Assembly: GCF_019578655.1 (NCBI RefSeq)
Contig: NC_063262.1
Span: forward strand, 18,421,582 to 18,485,581
Direction of reading: 5' to 3'
Length of the DNA: 64,000 nucleotides
DNA from: Ricinus communis
Lineage: Eukaryota > Streptophyta > Magnoliopsida > Malpighiales > Euphorbiaceae
Part shown: piece after piece, positions 11,130-22,940 of the stretch
How the letters are laid out: the number at the start of each line of letters is the position of its first letter
Numbering within the stretch: the first letter of the stretch is position 1
Program-made: the position numbers and the translations under genes
Notes under the pieces: generated by a model
Databases searched by the model: none
Told to the model about the DNA's origin: nothing
Seen by the model: the letters and a program-made list of their open reading frames with translations, nothing else

Positions 11130-12091
11130 CTAGCTTAACATAATTTCTTTGGGAGACTCAATTGTACCTAAATTTAATGGATGAGCCAACATGGAATTAA
11201 TGTCAAATATGCATATAAAATGATCATCAAAATGCAAATCACCATCAGACAAAATACCACACAGGTAAGCAAAATTCAATTTCATATCATTAAATTTGGC
11301 AACAAGTTTATCAACATTGTCAAATAGGTTAGGGACAAACAAGTCCTCAGAAAAGACATTACAAATTGAATTTTCAATAAATGCAGCCACGTCAGTCTGC
11401 TTGTCAATTGTTGGCATTGGGTCTTTTTCTATCTTGCCTTTCCCCTTATCAGCAGTCTCGGTCTTGGACTCAGAGGCTAGCTTCTTCTCATAAAGCTTCT
11501 AAATCTTCTCGACTCTCATGGCCCGAAACTCTTCGCTGAAGATCTCAAATCTAGGGCGAGATTTCCCCTTGATTTCAACCCATGTCTCAGGCTTTCCATC
11601 ATAAGAAGACAAAGCCCCTTCCTTCACAAACTGAAAAAACCTCTTTGTAGGCCATTTTTCCTTACCTAGCTTATTAGCAAGGGGTTCAGTGTCCTTTATC
11701 CTAATCGGATGGAGTTCTCTATAATCCCCTGATCACCCTAGAGATCACTTCTTCGCAGCCTTTACCTAAGCCAAATCTAGGAGTATGCCCTATTTTTCTC
11801 ACCATTCTCATTGCTGGAGTGTCTCTCGCTCGAACTTGTGCTAGTAGTGACTCAAGCCCCTGCACTTTCACTAATCTTCTTCAGTTATCTCTTCTTCTTC
11901 AGCTTCTAGCATGATGACTTGAATTCTAATTAGTAGATGCTCTTGAATATCCTCTACTACCCAAAAACCAGCTTCGGTGGCCATGTATTATTTGGTCCAA
12001 GTCCTTTGTTAACATCTGACGGTGCTCAAAGGACGCTTCCAGCAATTCCCATATAGAGATGTTGGCTAAGTTTTCTTCACCTGCATAAATA
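11130..12091 (-). pseudogene. Element A protease-RT linker with G-patch-like segment
   Basis: The frame 11417-11130 ends HFICIFDINSM, matching element B's HDMCMFDINSI at the same place. This is a conserved landmark of Tat-type polyproteins. Further upstream, near 11770, is GLGKGCEEVISR, a G-patch-like glycine motif, followed by RFEIFSEEFRAM near 11530. Around 12000-12060 lies ISIWELLEAS, paralleling B's DIWELLMHS. The aspartic protease itself (DDGST in B) is not seen here, so it may be lost. Stops are frequent. Confidence 0.6.
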
Positions 12092-12096
12092 GGGCG

Positions 12097-14594
12097 TGTC
12101 ACGACCCCACCCGTGGGCCCATGACCGGCACTAGGGAATGGGTAGGCTTAAGGCCACCGAAACCCGTAGTAAGCCTGACACTAACTGATTTAAACAAATC
12201 TCATCTCAAATTAATATTATTAAAGCCACAATTTATCTTAATAGTTACACTTTACAAAATTACTTCGGTCTACTAGAAAAACTAGGCGAGACTCGAAGCT
12301 CAGAAAATTTACAACTGATACATCTACTAATTACTACTGCGGAGAATCTAAGATTTACCAATTTACATACCAAATCAAATACATCACCCGATGATGAAGG
12401 AGTCGGGTTACTGAATAAGAGTCGCAGGAGAACTAACAGTCACGAATCTGAAAACAGAAAATGAGAGTGAGTTAAAATCAAATAATCTAGAGACTATTGC
12501 TTCTTCTCAGAAAACATAGATTATTCAAATCAGTATATCAAACCATACTATAATCATACCCTACTATTTCCTTCACATAAAATATTAATCATTCGAATCA
12601 AAATATCAACCATGCACGTAAATACAAATCACATTATAATCAAATACCATAATAAATAAATAAATAAAATATATATTTACTTTTACGGGACGAGTGGCTC
12701 GGTAGAACCCTAAACCCTAAAATCTAGTAGCCATTCGGCTCTCTTAATCCAATAAGACTGGCGCCCCGAGAGCAATGCTCGACCAGGGACCTTACCTCCA
12801 GTCTGGTCACTTAAGTATCCAAATAAGAAATCTAGTAGCCATTCGGCTCTCTTAATCCAATAAGGTAGCCCCGAGAGCAATGCTCGACCGGGGACCTTAC
12901 CTCCGGCAATTTACACAAATCAGCCCGAGAGCCATGCTCGACCGGGGCAAACCCATGAAAATCTTATTACATGTCCATGATCATTACCTATGCAAGCCGC
13001 ATTTTCCAAGACACAATCATCACATATAATAAATATCATTATCTGATGAACTCAACCAACACATATCGAAATAAAGATTAAAGATTTAAGGTAAAACAAC
13101 GTGCAATTTGTGAGGGGAAAAATAATAACGTTTATCTTATTATAACATACTAATAATAATATTTATATTATTTCAAATATTAATAATCAAGTGAAATCAT
13201 TTATTTTGCGATACTAATAATCATATTAAGCACAAATTCTAAATAGCATATTAAAATCAGACTAGCAATAGCGCAAAGATTAAATGACTTTAACTCACAG
13301 GATTGGGCGACCTCCTAGCTCTGCTCCGGTGCCTCGGTTGGAGTGAGCCGAACAGACAGATCATCTAATCATGGAAAACAATTTATCAAAACGCTGAAAC
13401 AATCGATCATTAATCCTAGGTCTAGACTCATGGGGTCGACTGCCTAGAATTCAACTCCTGGGAGAATTCTACCGAAAATCCGTGAACCTCCCTACAACAC
13501 GAACATAACCCCCCGTAAAAACGGGTCCAGGACCTGCTAGAAGAACACTTCAAATACTTAACGATTCAAACAATAGGAGTCGGGTCCCCAAACTTCACTA
13601 TTTCCCGACTCCGCCACACAGCACAAAATACAAGGCAGGCAAACTGACAGACAATTATTTTTGACTCACAAAAATCATCAAATACTCAATATAATCCAAT
13701 AGACACAATTAAACCAAGAATTTCTAAAATTAACGGGCCAAAGAAAATTACCGAGACGCTCGGTCGCTCGGTCGACTCGCCTCCAGCCGCCGGAGTCCGA
13801 TCGACGATCCGAACACACCATCGGACTCTGGCAGCTGATGGCGATCCCTGCTTTCGATTTTCCGATCCGACACCCGATCATCCGGAGAGATTTACGGACG
13901 ATCTCGACCGTCGATTCGCAAACGAAGCCCGATCGCCACAAGCGGTGCCAATGCAAAGCTTGAGGCCGAGGAGAGTCGGGATACGTCCTCCGATCGTCCA
14001 TCCTCATGGGAGCTCGCCGGAAAAGCTGAAAAACGCGGCTGCCCCCTACTTTCTCTCTCCACCGGATCTTCCGTCTCCGGCCACCACAGGCGTTGCCGCT
14101 GCTGCCAAAAGAGAGCCCTTGCCGAGAGGAGCCGATCGCCACTCGACTCGGCCGCCAACAGGGAACGACCTCCGGCCGCCGCTCCCTACGCGCGATTACC
14201 ACGCGCTTTTCATTGCTTGCGCTCATGCGCTTAGCAACATCAAGCGCCGTGATCGGCCGCCACCTACCGACGACTCCGGCTCCTCCTTCTTCACGTCGAC
14301 GCTTTCTCTCTCTCTTCCCTCTCTTCTTCCCGATTTCCATTCCTTTCAATATCGACATTTGACCCCTGAACTTTTCCTTATTGCAATTTGGTCCCTCAAC
14401 TTTCTTAATTACTTACAATTTCTATCATAATTTTCCAATATATAATTTTATTTATATAAATATGCATTTGGGAAAATTTGAATAACCAAAATATAATCAT
14501 TTCTCAAATAGTTTACTTGAATAAAAATAAAGCTAAAATTAACTTAAATAAAAACTCACTATTAAATATATAAAAAAAAATTCCGGGTGTTACA
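12097..14594 (-). mobile_element. Solo LTR (2498 bp), gypsy type, TSD GGGCG
   Basis: The segment starts TGTCACGACC on + and ends GGGTGTTACA, so on its own (minus) strand it reads TGTAACACCC to GGTCGTGACA. Exact GGGCG copies flank it at 12092-12096 and 14595-14599. No internal domain, PBS or second LTR is present, so it is a solo LTR left by recombination. The long LTR length and termini suggest a Del/Tekay-like chromovirus (inference). It has a GC-rich core near 13740-14320 with overlapping spurious ORFs. A related copy lies at 29222-32237. It interrupts element A. Confidence 0.9.
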
Positions 14595-14599
14595 GGGCG

Positions 14600-15835
14600 T
14601 CTTCGTTGACTTTTGCTTTGTTCTTCTTTTCTTCTTTCTCTTTCTCTATGTCCTCATCCTTCTTCTCTTCCTCAGTTTGCTTTTTTGATTTATCCATATA
14701 ATTGTACACTCATCCATCCTGGGTGACACCCCTAACTACCTTCCTCACTAGCTTTTGTATTGCCACATGGAACTCACTCTAGATATCTAAGGGTCCTACG
14801 CCCCCTAGCTGATTCTCTTCTCTCTGCTCACTTCTCTAAATCTCAAGACTCGCAGTTATGGAAGACTAGTCCCAAAGTTACCCTAGGCGTGAATGATAGT
14901 AACAAAGTCGTCATCACTTATATAATTGTGGTTTTATCACTCTCATGTTCCAATCTCTCTTCTTGTTTATCAGGGGTTTTTTGTATGGCTTCACTAATTT
15001 TAAAAAACATAGCATTCTAGGAGGCTAGAACTTACCATCATGGTTGGGTAAGTTGCAAACGAGCATTATTATAATTCAGTAATAGATTTGCACGACTTCC
15101 TTTTTTTGGGTCAGTGATTTTTCCATCATCTATTAGCTTTTATATCTTGCTCTAAGGACTCTTACAAATTTCAGTCTTATGCCCAACCATTGGTGAGAAT
15201 GTCTGAAGGATCCAACACTCTCTCCCAACTAAACTGTTCCCAACTTGATGAACAAAGGTCTTAGCAATTTATGCTCTTGATTTACGAAGGTCTTAGCAAC
15301 TTCATGGTTGGTTGGTAGCATTAAACCCTACAATTGATATGTTCACTTCCTTTGAACTGGAGGCATTTCCATTGTTCCTCTTATAAGAATTCTATTTTAG
15401 TTTGGCCTCTTCCACATTTGAGATACACTCCCTCAAATCTCCAAAATTCTTGATTAGGTAAGCAACCAATTTCTCATAAATGATAGGGAGCAAGCCTTTA
15501 ATAGCAAATTGGGCTTGGGCTTATTCAACTGGCTAGGTAATAATCTTCGCTACCTTGGTCCTAGAACTGAGGATAAAATCTAAGGTTATCTTATTAGCCA
15601 GTTACTTGGTAGATATGGTTCTCGAGTACTAGCTTCTATTTTCATATTATACTCATACTAATGGAAAAACTTCAAGGCCATGTCTTTCCAGTCATCTCAA
15701 ACCTTTTCTTCTAAATATCAATACCATCTGGCAGCTGCCCCTGTTATGTACAGCCTAAAGTACTTGATTATCTATTATTTTATCAAGTTAGCATAGGTGG
15801 ACATCCCAACCTAGTATAAGTTCAGAAAAGCATGG
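14600..15835 (-). pseudogene. Element A gag (C-terminal and central part)
   Basis: The minus-strand pieces match Tat gag order. Near 15440-15500 is AIKGLLPIIYEKLVAYL, followed by DLRECI. Near 15700 is a W-DMALKF-type segment, and near 15150-15200 is a Cys/His stretch (VGHKTEICK). A Lys/Glu-rich linker lies at 14620-14700. Gag forms the particle that packages element RNA. Stops break all frames. It is separated from its N-terminal part (17281-17790) by the solo LTR at 15841-17275. Confidence 0.6.
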
Positions 15836-15840
15836 GGCCC

Positions 15841-17275
15841 TAATAGGCTATTTTGGTAGCTACAATCTAAGACAGTGAATCTATCGATGCAGACTAGCAC
15901 TAATGGCGAATATCAAGGTCGTATTCTCGGGAAAGGGTGATCCTATAACTACTGCAGTGTCTTATGATATCTAACCTTAACAAAATCGATGAAGTTACTA
16001 TTCTATGACTAGATGCAAGCTAAGTGATTAACTAAATGTCAAACAGTCTGTAAAGATTTAGTGAAATAATCAAGGGAAAAAGCAAACCCAAGGGTACCTA
16101 AGCTAGTTGGATTTTAGTGAAGGTAGAAATTATATTGATTACAATTGTGATTACCCATAAGCGGATTCTATATTGAATTCAATTTCCCTCTCGAGAACAT
16201 TGAATCCCTAAACCTAAAAACGTAAACGATGGAATCTCTTCCTAATGATTGATTTTAGGTTAGCCTTAAGATTAAATCCACTACTATTAATAGTTATTAA
16301 TTCTTAATCCGACTAGTCAGTTACCCTTATCTCTAAATGATCATTAACTAGTTCTTGCTATTCAAATTTTCAATTACTAAATGAACTTCTCAATTACATA
16401 AAGCAATCTAAACATCACAATTCACAACGTCTCATGAATAATGTGATTTCTTATTAATAATGAAAGCAAGAAGAAAACAAGCGTTGATAATCAAAATCTC
16501 ATAAACATTAAATGCAATCCAACAACAAATAAACCCCAATGGGTTCAACAGTTTTAGCTACTCATGCTAATAAGTAACTCAAAGTAAGGAACAAATACAA
16601 AAAAGCAAATTGAAAACATGTACACCCTTCCTCTTCAAGTCATATGAACACCCCTAAATCCCCAAATCTGAATGATGAACCTCAAATTGCCTCTTGAATG
16701 CCTCCTAATCCACTCTTGATCTTCAATGTGATGCTTAAACCATTGGAATCCGTCATTCAATATGCGAAATAGTCTCCCAAAGTCGAATATCGAAGTCTGA
16801 AAACGGGTGGCTCGTGCATGTATATGAAATCTCAAGTCAGAAAACCAAACCCTAGCAAAATAATTTGATTTTGCCTATATAATTGCCCAAGTACGGCTAT
16901 GGTCAAGCCCGTGCTGGTCAGCACGGGCGGAGTCCAAGCCGTGGTGGACCTCCGAATCTAGAAAATTAGGTCTTCTCCCTGACCGTGCCCTCGTCGGTAT
17001 CACGGCCCGTGGTGGCCTCAAAAATCGTGCCTAAAAGTCACTTTTGAGGGTCAAATGTTGATGGTTCAGCACGGTTAGAGTCCAGGCCGTGCTCAACCTT
17101 GAAATGGTAGTCCTTGCTCAATTTTGATGGATTCTGGTCCATATTTGCATGTATCTCTCTCGACTACTCATAATGTCCATCGATGATCACCTGAAACATG
17201 AAAGGAATAAAACACAGGTGATTCTGGCATAAAATAAGATAACTATGCACAAAAATGGAAGTAATTGGCATATCA
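15841..17275 (-). mobile_element. Athila-like solo LTR (1435 bp), TSD GGCCC
   Basis: Exact GGCCC copies flank it at 15836-15840 and 17276-17280. On the minus strand it opens TGATATGCCAATTACTTCC, and its last 150 bases follow the 3' end of the Athila-like LTRs at 26750-26855 and 59020-59130 (GCCATTAGTGC, TGCATCGATAG, CTTAGATTGTAGCTA). It is more diverged than those copies and ends TTA instead of TCA. Near 16910-17090 it has GC-rich phrases around AGCACGG / GCCGTG, the counterpart of the CACGGCCGTG array in the younger LTRs. It split element A's gag. Confidence 0.88.
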
Positions 17276-17280
17276 GGCCC

Positions 17281-17790
17281 CCAGTTCCATCAAATTTCTG
17301 TAGATCAGGGAGGTTGACCTTTCCCTTTGAAGTTACAACTACTAGGTCATCAATATCTTCTGTTGTTTCCCATCCTTTCAACTTTAGCATCTTTTGTACC
17401 CTCTCTAGCTACTCGACCATCTCTTCAAATTTCGAGTCCACCTTTGCTTGTGCTAGAGTAGAACTGGTAGGTCTAAGTGTTGAGATCTCATCATCACCAT
17501 CCACAAACTCAGAGGAATTATTAGCATGGCGCTTCTCTTTCTTGGTTGCACAGGGAGCGAAATCCAAAGGAATAAGCAGTGATGGTGTACTAACACCATT
17601 TGCCGATATTGTGCTGCTGCTGACGGCATTCCCTAGATTTAGTATAGGCGAGATCAGCTATAACAACTCTGTTTGCTGCTTGACCATGTCCATCAAATCC
17701 GAACTTGACCTCTCATTATGGCTATTTGTTCTTGTAAGACCTGGACATTTGATGGTCATACACTAGCTTCTGCCATTTCATCGAGTTCTC
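17281..17790 (-). pseudogene. Element A gag N-terminal region
   Basis: The frame near 17390-17283 reads WETTEDIDDLVV then LPDLQKFDGTG. It lines up with element B's DKFNGTRDLKVHL and element C's EMNKFN at the start of the gag capsid-like domain. Upstream sequence to 17790 is Gln/Ser-rich with stops. The solo LTR begins immediately after the FDGT motif, which gives its insertion point. Confidence 0.65.
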
Positions 17791-19542
17791 TAAGAAGTCT
17801 TCTTGCTCGCTTGACCCAAGCAATGATGGAATGGTTGTATTTACAAAAGGGTTAGAAATTGGTGTATGAAAAATACGGATGCATGTATGCATGTGTGCTA
17901 TCTTCTCGACCTAATAATTGTCAGGATTATGAAAAAAAAGATATATTTTATAAGAGCTTTTGAAAATAAATTGCATTTGAAGAAAACATTAATATTCAAT
18001 GATTGTAAGAGAGACTATTTGGAGTTCTTTTCACAAAAATAATCAAATATGGCTCAATATTGAAATGGAACTACAAAATATCTCCTCAAGCCTTATCCTT
18101 AGTTCTTTGGTGCTTCCCTCTAAAAAAGCCAAGCTTCCATGATGATCTTCTTACCTATAAGGTACTGAGAATCTCCTTCTTAAGGTGGACGCTGTCATCT
18201 CTGTCATGTCCAAAAATCCTGGGCACATACAATACCCTTTGATCTTTCGATCACCGAAAGTTAGCACCCTTATGGTTGGGACTATCTTGTTAGGAAGCAG
18301 CCCTCAAGCTCAGAGGTCGACTAGGATGTTGGACAAGGACATAAAAGATTGGGCATACTTCTTCTTTTTTGCTCATCCTCTGGGTGAACCTGCTTCTTCT
18401 TCTTGGATGTCTCCTTTGGAGTCTTAGGAGCAGCAACAACAATCTCTCTGCGTTCTCCTTCGAGAAGGTAGGTGACATCATTGAGCTCATTGGTTATATG
18501 CTTAATGGTTCAAAACAAAGCTTGAATCTGTGCTTTGAGAATGAATCTCATCTTGGAGCTATATGAACTTCATCTACATCTCAAAATCCGTCAGCATTTA
18601 TTTGTATCAAGAAGATAAATGGTTGTAAGAAAGCGGTAAGTGCATGTGTGTTATGAATGCAAATGCATGTATGCATGATGTGTAATGGATGGAAATTGAA
18701 AATAAAAGAAGGTTAGCATCATTTACAACAAGCCGCAGATAGCATGTGGTCAAGTAGCTTAAATTTCTCAAATATTTACAAGCAAAACTCACTCACCCTT
18801 GGTATACATGGTTTGATCTCACTCTTTCCTAGGATTTTTGAGTTTAGCATGAACATCAACAAGGGATATTCATGCTCGCTCTCATTTTTCTAATAAGTGG
18901 ACATGACCTTCTCATAATTACCAATTATGTCTCTCAAGGCTTGGTAGGGCGTTTGATATGATGTCCCTAGCAAACTTTGTGAGAGAAAATTATTCATTTA
19001 AGGACTTCTAAGTGGGGATATTAGAGAGTATCTAGAAATATAGCGAGGAAGGCAAGTAATTAACATGCCATCTTTTTGCTTTTGATACGTCTCCTCGTGT
19101 TTACCCGATCAAAGGTGTCAATTTAGGGTCATACAAAAAACCAGAGAATCTCAGTTTAAGAAAGAAAAACATTCAGTTAATTAAAAGACTTCAAGGCTAT
19201 ATTTTAACTAATCAAGCAGATAGTATGCTAAATCCTAATGGAAAGAACTAAGGCTCTATATGAGCTTTGGCTTGGTAATAAAGGATAAGTTTTCCTTGGT
19301 GATAAATACCCTTTTTATACTATGAGGAACTTATCCCTTTTTGCATTTAATTCGGAAGTGTGTCGGCGCTACTCCACATTATAAGTCTATGATCTCCTAA
19401 CACAAGCCAAAGGTGGTGATCATCATTAGTATACCAGAAATACAAGGACATATTATTACTAATATAAATGCAATGCGAGGGTTAAGTTAATAATGTTAGG
19501 CAAGATAAAAACTCATTTATTCCTTGAAATCAACTTCTCATG
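17791..19542 (-). other. Element A 5' leader between PBS and gag
   Basis: About 1.75 kb separates the primer-binding site from gag. Long leaders, sometimes with an extra ORF before gag, are known in Tat/Ogre elements. Short frames here (for example 18290-18490 and 17187-17390) show no recognisable domain. Leu-rich and Arg-rich runs at 18380-18470 come from a CTTCTT simple-sequence stretch. Confidence 0.5.
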
Positions 19543-19560
19543 TCCCTGGTGGAGTTGCCA
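19543..19560 (-). other. Element A primer-binding site
   Basis: The minus strand reads TGGCAACTCCACCAGGGA. The start TGGC-ACTC is shared with the PBS of element B (TGGCAACTCTGTTAGGG) and the decayed one of element C. It lies next to LTR-end sequence, so it marks the 5' end of element A's internal region. I did not assign the primer tRNA. Confidence 0.65.
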
Positions 19561-19603
19561 CTATGACTGCAACTTTTCAGGATTGACCCAAGTGGTATGC
19601 AAC
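19561..19603 (-). mobile_element. Element A 5' LTR remnant (last ~43 bp)
   Basis: Reading on -, CACTTGGGTCAATCC just upstream of the PBS matches the LTR end of element B (CACTTGGGTGCGTATC). The rest of the LTR is cut off by the start of element C's LTR at 19604. Element C therefore inserted into element A's LTR, or a rearrangement joined them. Confidence 0.6.
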
Positions 19604-21540
19604 TGTAAGTACATGGTTTTTGAATATAGATATCGAGGGAATTATGAAAATTCCAATAATGAACATCGATGTTCCTCTCAAATCTCACAAATCTAATTAG
19701 AGTCAAGGTCTCAATTAGGGCTATGAGTAATTGAGCCAAAATATTTTTTTTTTTTTTGAAATTAGAAACATCAAATTTGGACCAAATTGATCACAATAGT
19801 CAATTTTGAGTCAAAATCAGCAAAACAGCCAAATTCATGCTAAAACATAAATTTTTCTGAGTCTACCTACAATTAATCCGTTGTACACAGAGCCGATTAG
19901 CTCCAAATCTAGTTTTCATGGTTATTTTCAATATTTTTTTTGAATTTTAAACACTCGTCATTGCCAAAATTAATTTTCTGAAAGGGGTTTTACCAATAAT
20001 TATATAAATTCTTAACTATTTGATAATTAAATTGATATTTATTAATATTATCCCAAGTTATTAGAAAGCATGTATCCATCATCAGAAAAATATTTTGATA
20101 AATCCATTTTAGTTATCTTTAATTCTTTGGATTATTGATAATTAAATGGGTTTTATCCTAGACTCTAGGGTTTTCCTCACATTCTTTATAAATAGAAAAG
20201 GAAACCCTAGACTAAGGAGTTAGCAAAATTTGGAAGAAAGCATCGGTAAGTTACTTGGCAGGAGACAGAAATTTCTAAAAGCAAACACAAATACCTTAAA
20301 CACTCTAGATCCTTACCCGGCTTTTGGATCGACCTCTTCCTCTACTCCTAAGGCTCAATGATCTGTAACATATGATGACAACATGAAGGTTTCCATATCT
20401 TAATCATCTCATCATCTTTTCTTTTTCTTTATGATTTCTATTCTTATTGGTATGTTTAGGATTTGTGCTTTTGATCTTAATGCCTGTGTTTACATTTGAT
20501 GATAGATTTTGCTTACATAAATCTTGATTAAAATATATTTGCATGTTCAAGGTCTAAATTTGATAACTTTTACATTAATTAATTAGATTTTCATGCTAGG
20601 GTGTTTAACTAAGAAATATGCCATAAATAAGATTAAGTGAATTGAAACTGTTGATTCAATAGAACATGTTTTTTAGGTAATTTTTCCATTTGTCATATGA
20701 TGATCTACTTTCTTCACAATTTTCCATCTAATGGCCAACATGTTCTGGATTCATTAGATTCTTAATTTGTTGTTTCTATATAATGATTAGTCGATCAAGC
20801 GTGTTAGATAGTTAATTTTCATATTAGTCCATGTCTTGGCCAAGAATAATTCATGTTTGTTGTGAACTACCATTATCATATGCCTAGACCTGATCCTATT
20901 ATTCTATTGATTATTTGTCTATTTCTTTTCATTTTGATCACATGCTAATTGGCTTTCCCATATTTTTCTATATTTTCATCATTTTTCGGAGTATCCTAGA
21001 GCTAGGAATTACCAAAATTAAAAAATTGATTGTTTTGTTGCCCGAAGGGGCCATAAAGTCGATCGACTCTTCGTTTCCAATTTGCCCATTTTTGCTAATT
21101 TTATCTCATTTCACCGTTTTTAACTCGTATTTAGCTAGTTGTTACTTATTTTGAGTTAGTAGTGTAAGAGGGATGTAATTTTATTATTTTTCTTATCTTT
21201 TTTGCTTTTATTTATATATCCATGTAATCTGTAAAATAGTGTATGTACCTAATTGATGGGGGACTGATAATTAAAATGAATTCCTAGATCTATTTTGAGT
21301 TAGTAATATAAGAGGGATGTAATTTTATTATTTTTCTTATCTTTTTTACTTTTATTTATGTATCCATGTAATCTGTAAAATAGTGTATGTATCTAATTGA
21401 TGGGTGAGTGATAATTAAAATGAATTCATATAGATCTAGGAATTAAATTGGACTTTGGCATGAAAACAATAGTCCATTGGGTAAAAGGATAGTAACTTGG
21501 GCCTAATCTACAAAACTGAATTAGACTTAGATGGATTAGA
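19604..21540 (+). mobile_element. Element C 5' LTR, first part (Tat-like)
   Basis: It begins TGTAAGTACATGG and soon reads ATAGATATCGAGGGA, the same opening as the LTR at 44359 (TGTGAGTATCAG, then CTAGATATCGAGGGA). It contains a TTCTTTATAAATAG TATA-box region near 20185, a CAACATGAAGG segment after it, and the AGTCGATCGACTC palindrome at 21058, all shared with other LTRs of the family. It runs until copy 1 of the Athila-like element interrupts it. Together with 27966-28359 it gives an LTR of about 2.3 kb. Confidence 0.75.
21148..21437 (+). repeat. 144-bp tandem duplication in element C's LTR
   Basis: The unit starting ATTTTGAGTTAGTA at 21148 repeats at 21292 with a few substitutions. Both units run through TTAAAATGAATTC and AGATCT. 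The duplication is not obvious in the other family LTRs, so it is probably copy-specific. Confidence 0.8.
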
Positions 21541-22483
21541 CTTGGATCAAGGTTTCAATCGGATTCCCTTTAAAAATTGAAGATTGGGCGAGGTTCGTTG
21601 ATTGGTTTTCAAATCGAGCAAGAGGAACAAGAATCGATTCAATTCGAGCAAGAGGAATTGGGGCTGTTTACTCTCATCCAAGGGTGTAATCGGGTTTTGT
21701 CTACCTTTACTCATTGTTGTAATTAAATTCTTGTGTATTTTGATAATGAACATGATTAGCTAGATTGATTAAATCCATTAGGATTTCTTTACTATGTTGG
21801 CTTAGTATTATGTTGTTGGATTGTTTTGATTAGTTTTGTATTCTTCTTGCTTTCAGTATTAATAAGATAAAATATAATTCATGAGACGTTGTGAATTGTG
21901 TGTTTAGATTGCTTTGTGTGATTGAGAAGTCCATTTGGCAATTGGAATTTTGAATAGCAAGAACTAGTTAATAATCGCTTAGAGATAAGGATAATTAACT
22001 AGCCGGATTAAGAATTAACAAAGCTTAATAGAGGCCGATTAAAGCTTAATGCTAATTTAAGAATCAATTGTTAGGAAGAGATTCCAACTTTAGGTTATTA
22101 GGTTTAGGAATTCGGTTATCTCGAGAGAGAAACCAAATTCGGTTAAGAATTCGTCCACGGGTAGCATAATTAGACTCACCAATCCTTTATCTTTTGTTTG
22201 ATTGCCAACTAGTTTAGGTTCCCTTTGGGTTTGCTTTCCTGTCTTGGTTATTTTATTTATCAATTACTCTTGCATCTCCTTTAGAACTTAGCTTGTAGCT
22301 ATTAGTTAGTTTAGAAATTATTCATCACTCATTTTAGGTTAATATAACAAAGAACAAAGGAGTAACTCTGGGCTTTCACTTTCCCGAGGAATACAACCTT
22401 GATACTCGCCATTAGTGATAGACTGCATCGATAGGTACACTGCCTTAGATTGTAGCTAACACAAGTAGCACACATCAAGTTTT

Positions 22484-22501
22484 TGGCACTGTTGCCGGGG
22501 A
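22484..22501 (+). other. Copy 1 primer-binding site (tRNA-Asp type, mutated)
   Basis: The sequence TGGCACTGTTGCCGGGGA lies 6 nt after the 5' LTR end. Copy 2 has TGGCGCCGTTGCCGGGGA, which is complementary to the 3' end of plant tRNA-Asp including CCA, the Athila primer. The two differences (CG to CA and CCG to CTG) are what deamination of methylated cytosines gives. Confidence 0.85.
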
Positions 22502-22640
22502 CTGTTTGAAAACTAGAGTGAAATTTGCTATTTGTTAATTTATCAATTTTTTTATTTTTATTTATATTTATTTCTATTTTGTTTGTACACATTTATTTAG
22601 TTAAGTTTATGATTCAGATAGTGGATGATAAGGAGGTTCA

Positions 22641-22940
22641 ATGCTAAACTCTTTGTATGACATGTTGGAAAATGGGATCGGGAACCAAGAGAGTGCTAAA
22701 AATTGGGATACCCGTGCATCTTTAGAAGCTCGAGCGGAATCATTTTGCAGGGCTACCGATCAACTCTCCACTTCTATCCTTTCATCTCAAGTCTTTTGTG
22801 AATTTTGTTATGGTTTACATTTGAGTAATGATTGTCCATTGTATAGTGATGTTGCTTATTGTTCTTATAACTGTGAACAGGTGAATTATACGGGAAGTTG
22901 GCCGAATGACTCGTATGGAAGCACCTACAATCAAGAGTAG
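22641..22940 (+). CDS. Truncated Athila-like Gag with zinc-knuckle-like motif
   Basis: The product is 99 residues. Residues around 53-65 read CEFCYGLHLSNDC, a C-x2-C-x3-H-x4-C knuckle. It is followed by EQVNYTG-WPND-YGSTYNQE, matching the knuckle and following Asn/Tyr-rich segment of Athila gag. Only the C-terminal part of Gag is present, from an internal ATG, so it cannot form a normal capsid. It may keep RNA-binding ability. A TAG at 22938-22940 ends it; copy 2 has TGG there and reads on (WSTHSPYGWSLDG), so the stop is specific to copy 1. I believe it is an element remnant, possibly translated, not a host gene. Confidence 0.6.
   Translation: MLNSLYDMLENGIGNQESAKNWDTRASLEARAESFCRATDQLSTSILSSQVFCEFCYGLHLSNDCPLYSDVAYCSYNCEQVNYTGSWPNDSYGSTYNQE

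Noticed and set aside
13678..14430. ORFs of 226 aa (-), 161 aa (+) and 89 aa in three frames
   Set aside because: They overlap on both strands within a GC-rich solo LTR. High GC lowers stop frequency, the compositions are Arg/Pro/Ser-rich and no domain is seen.
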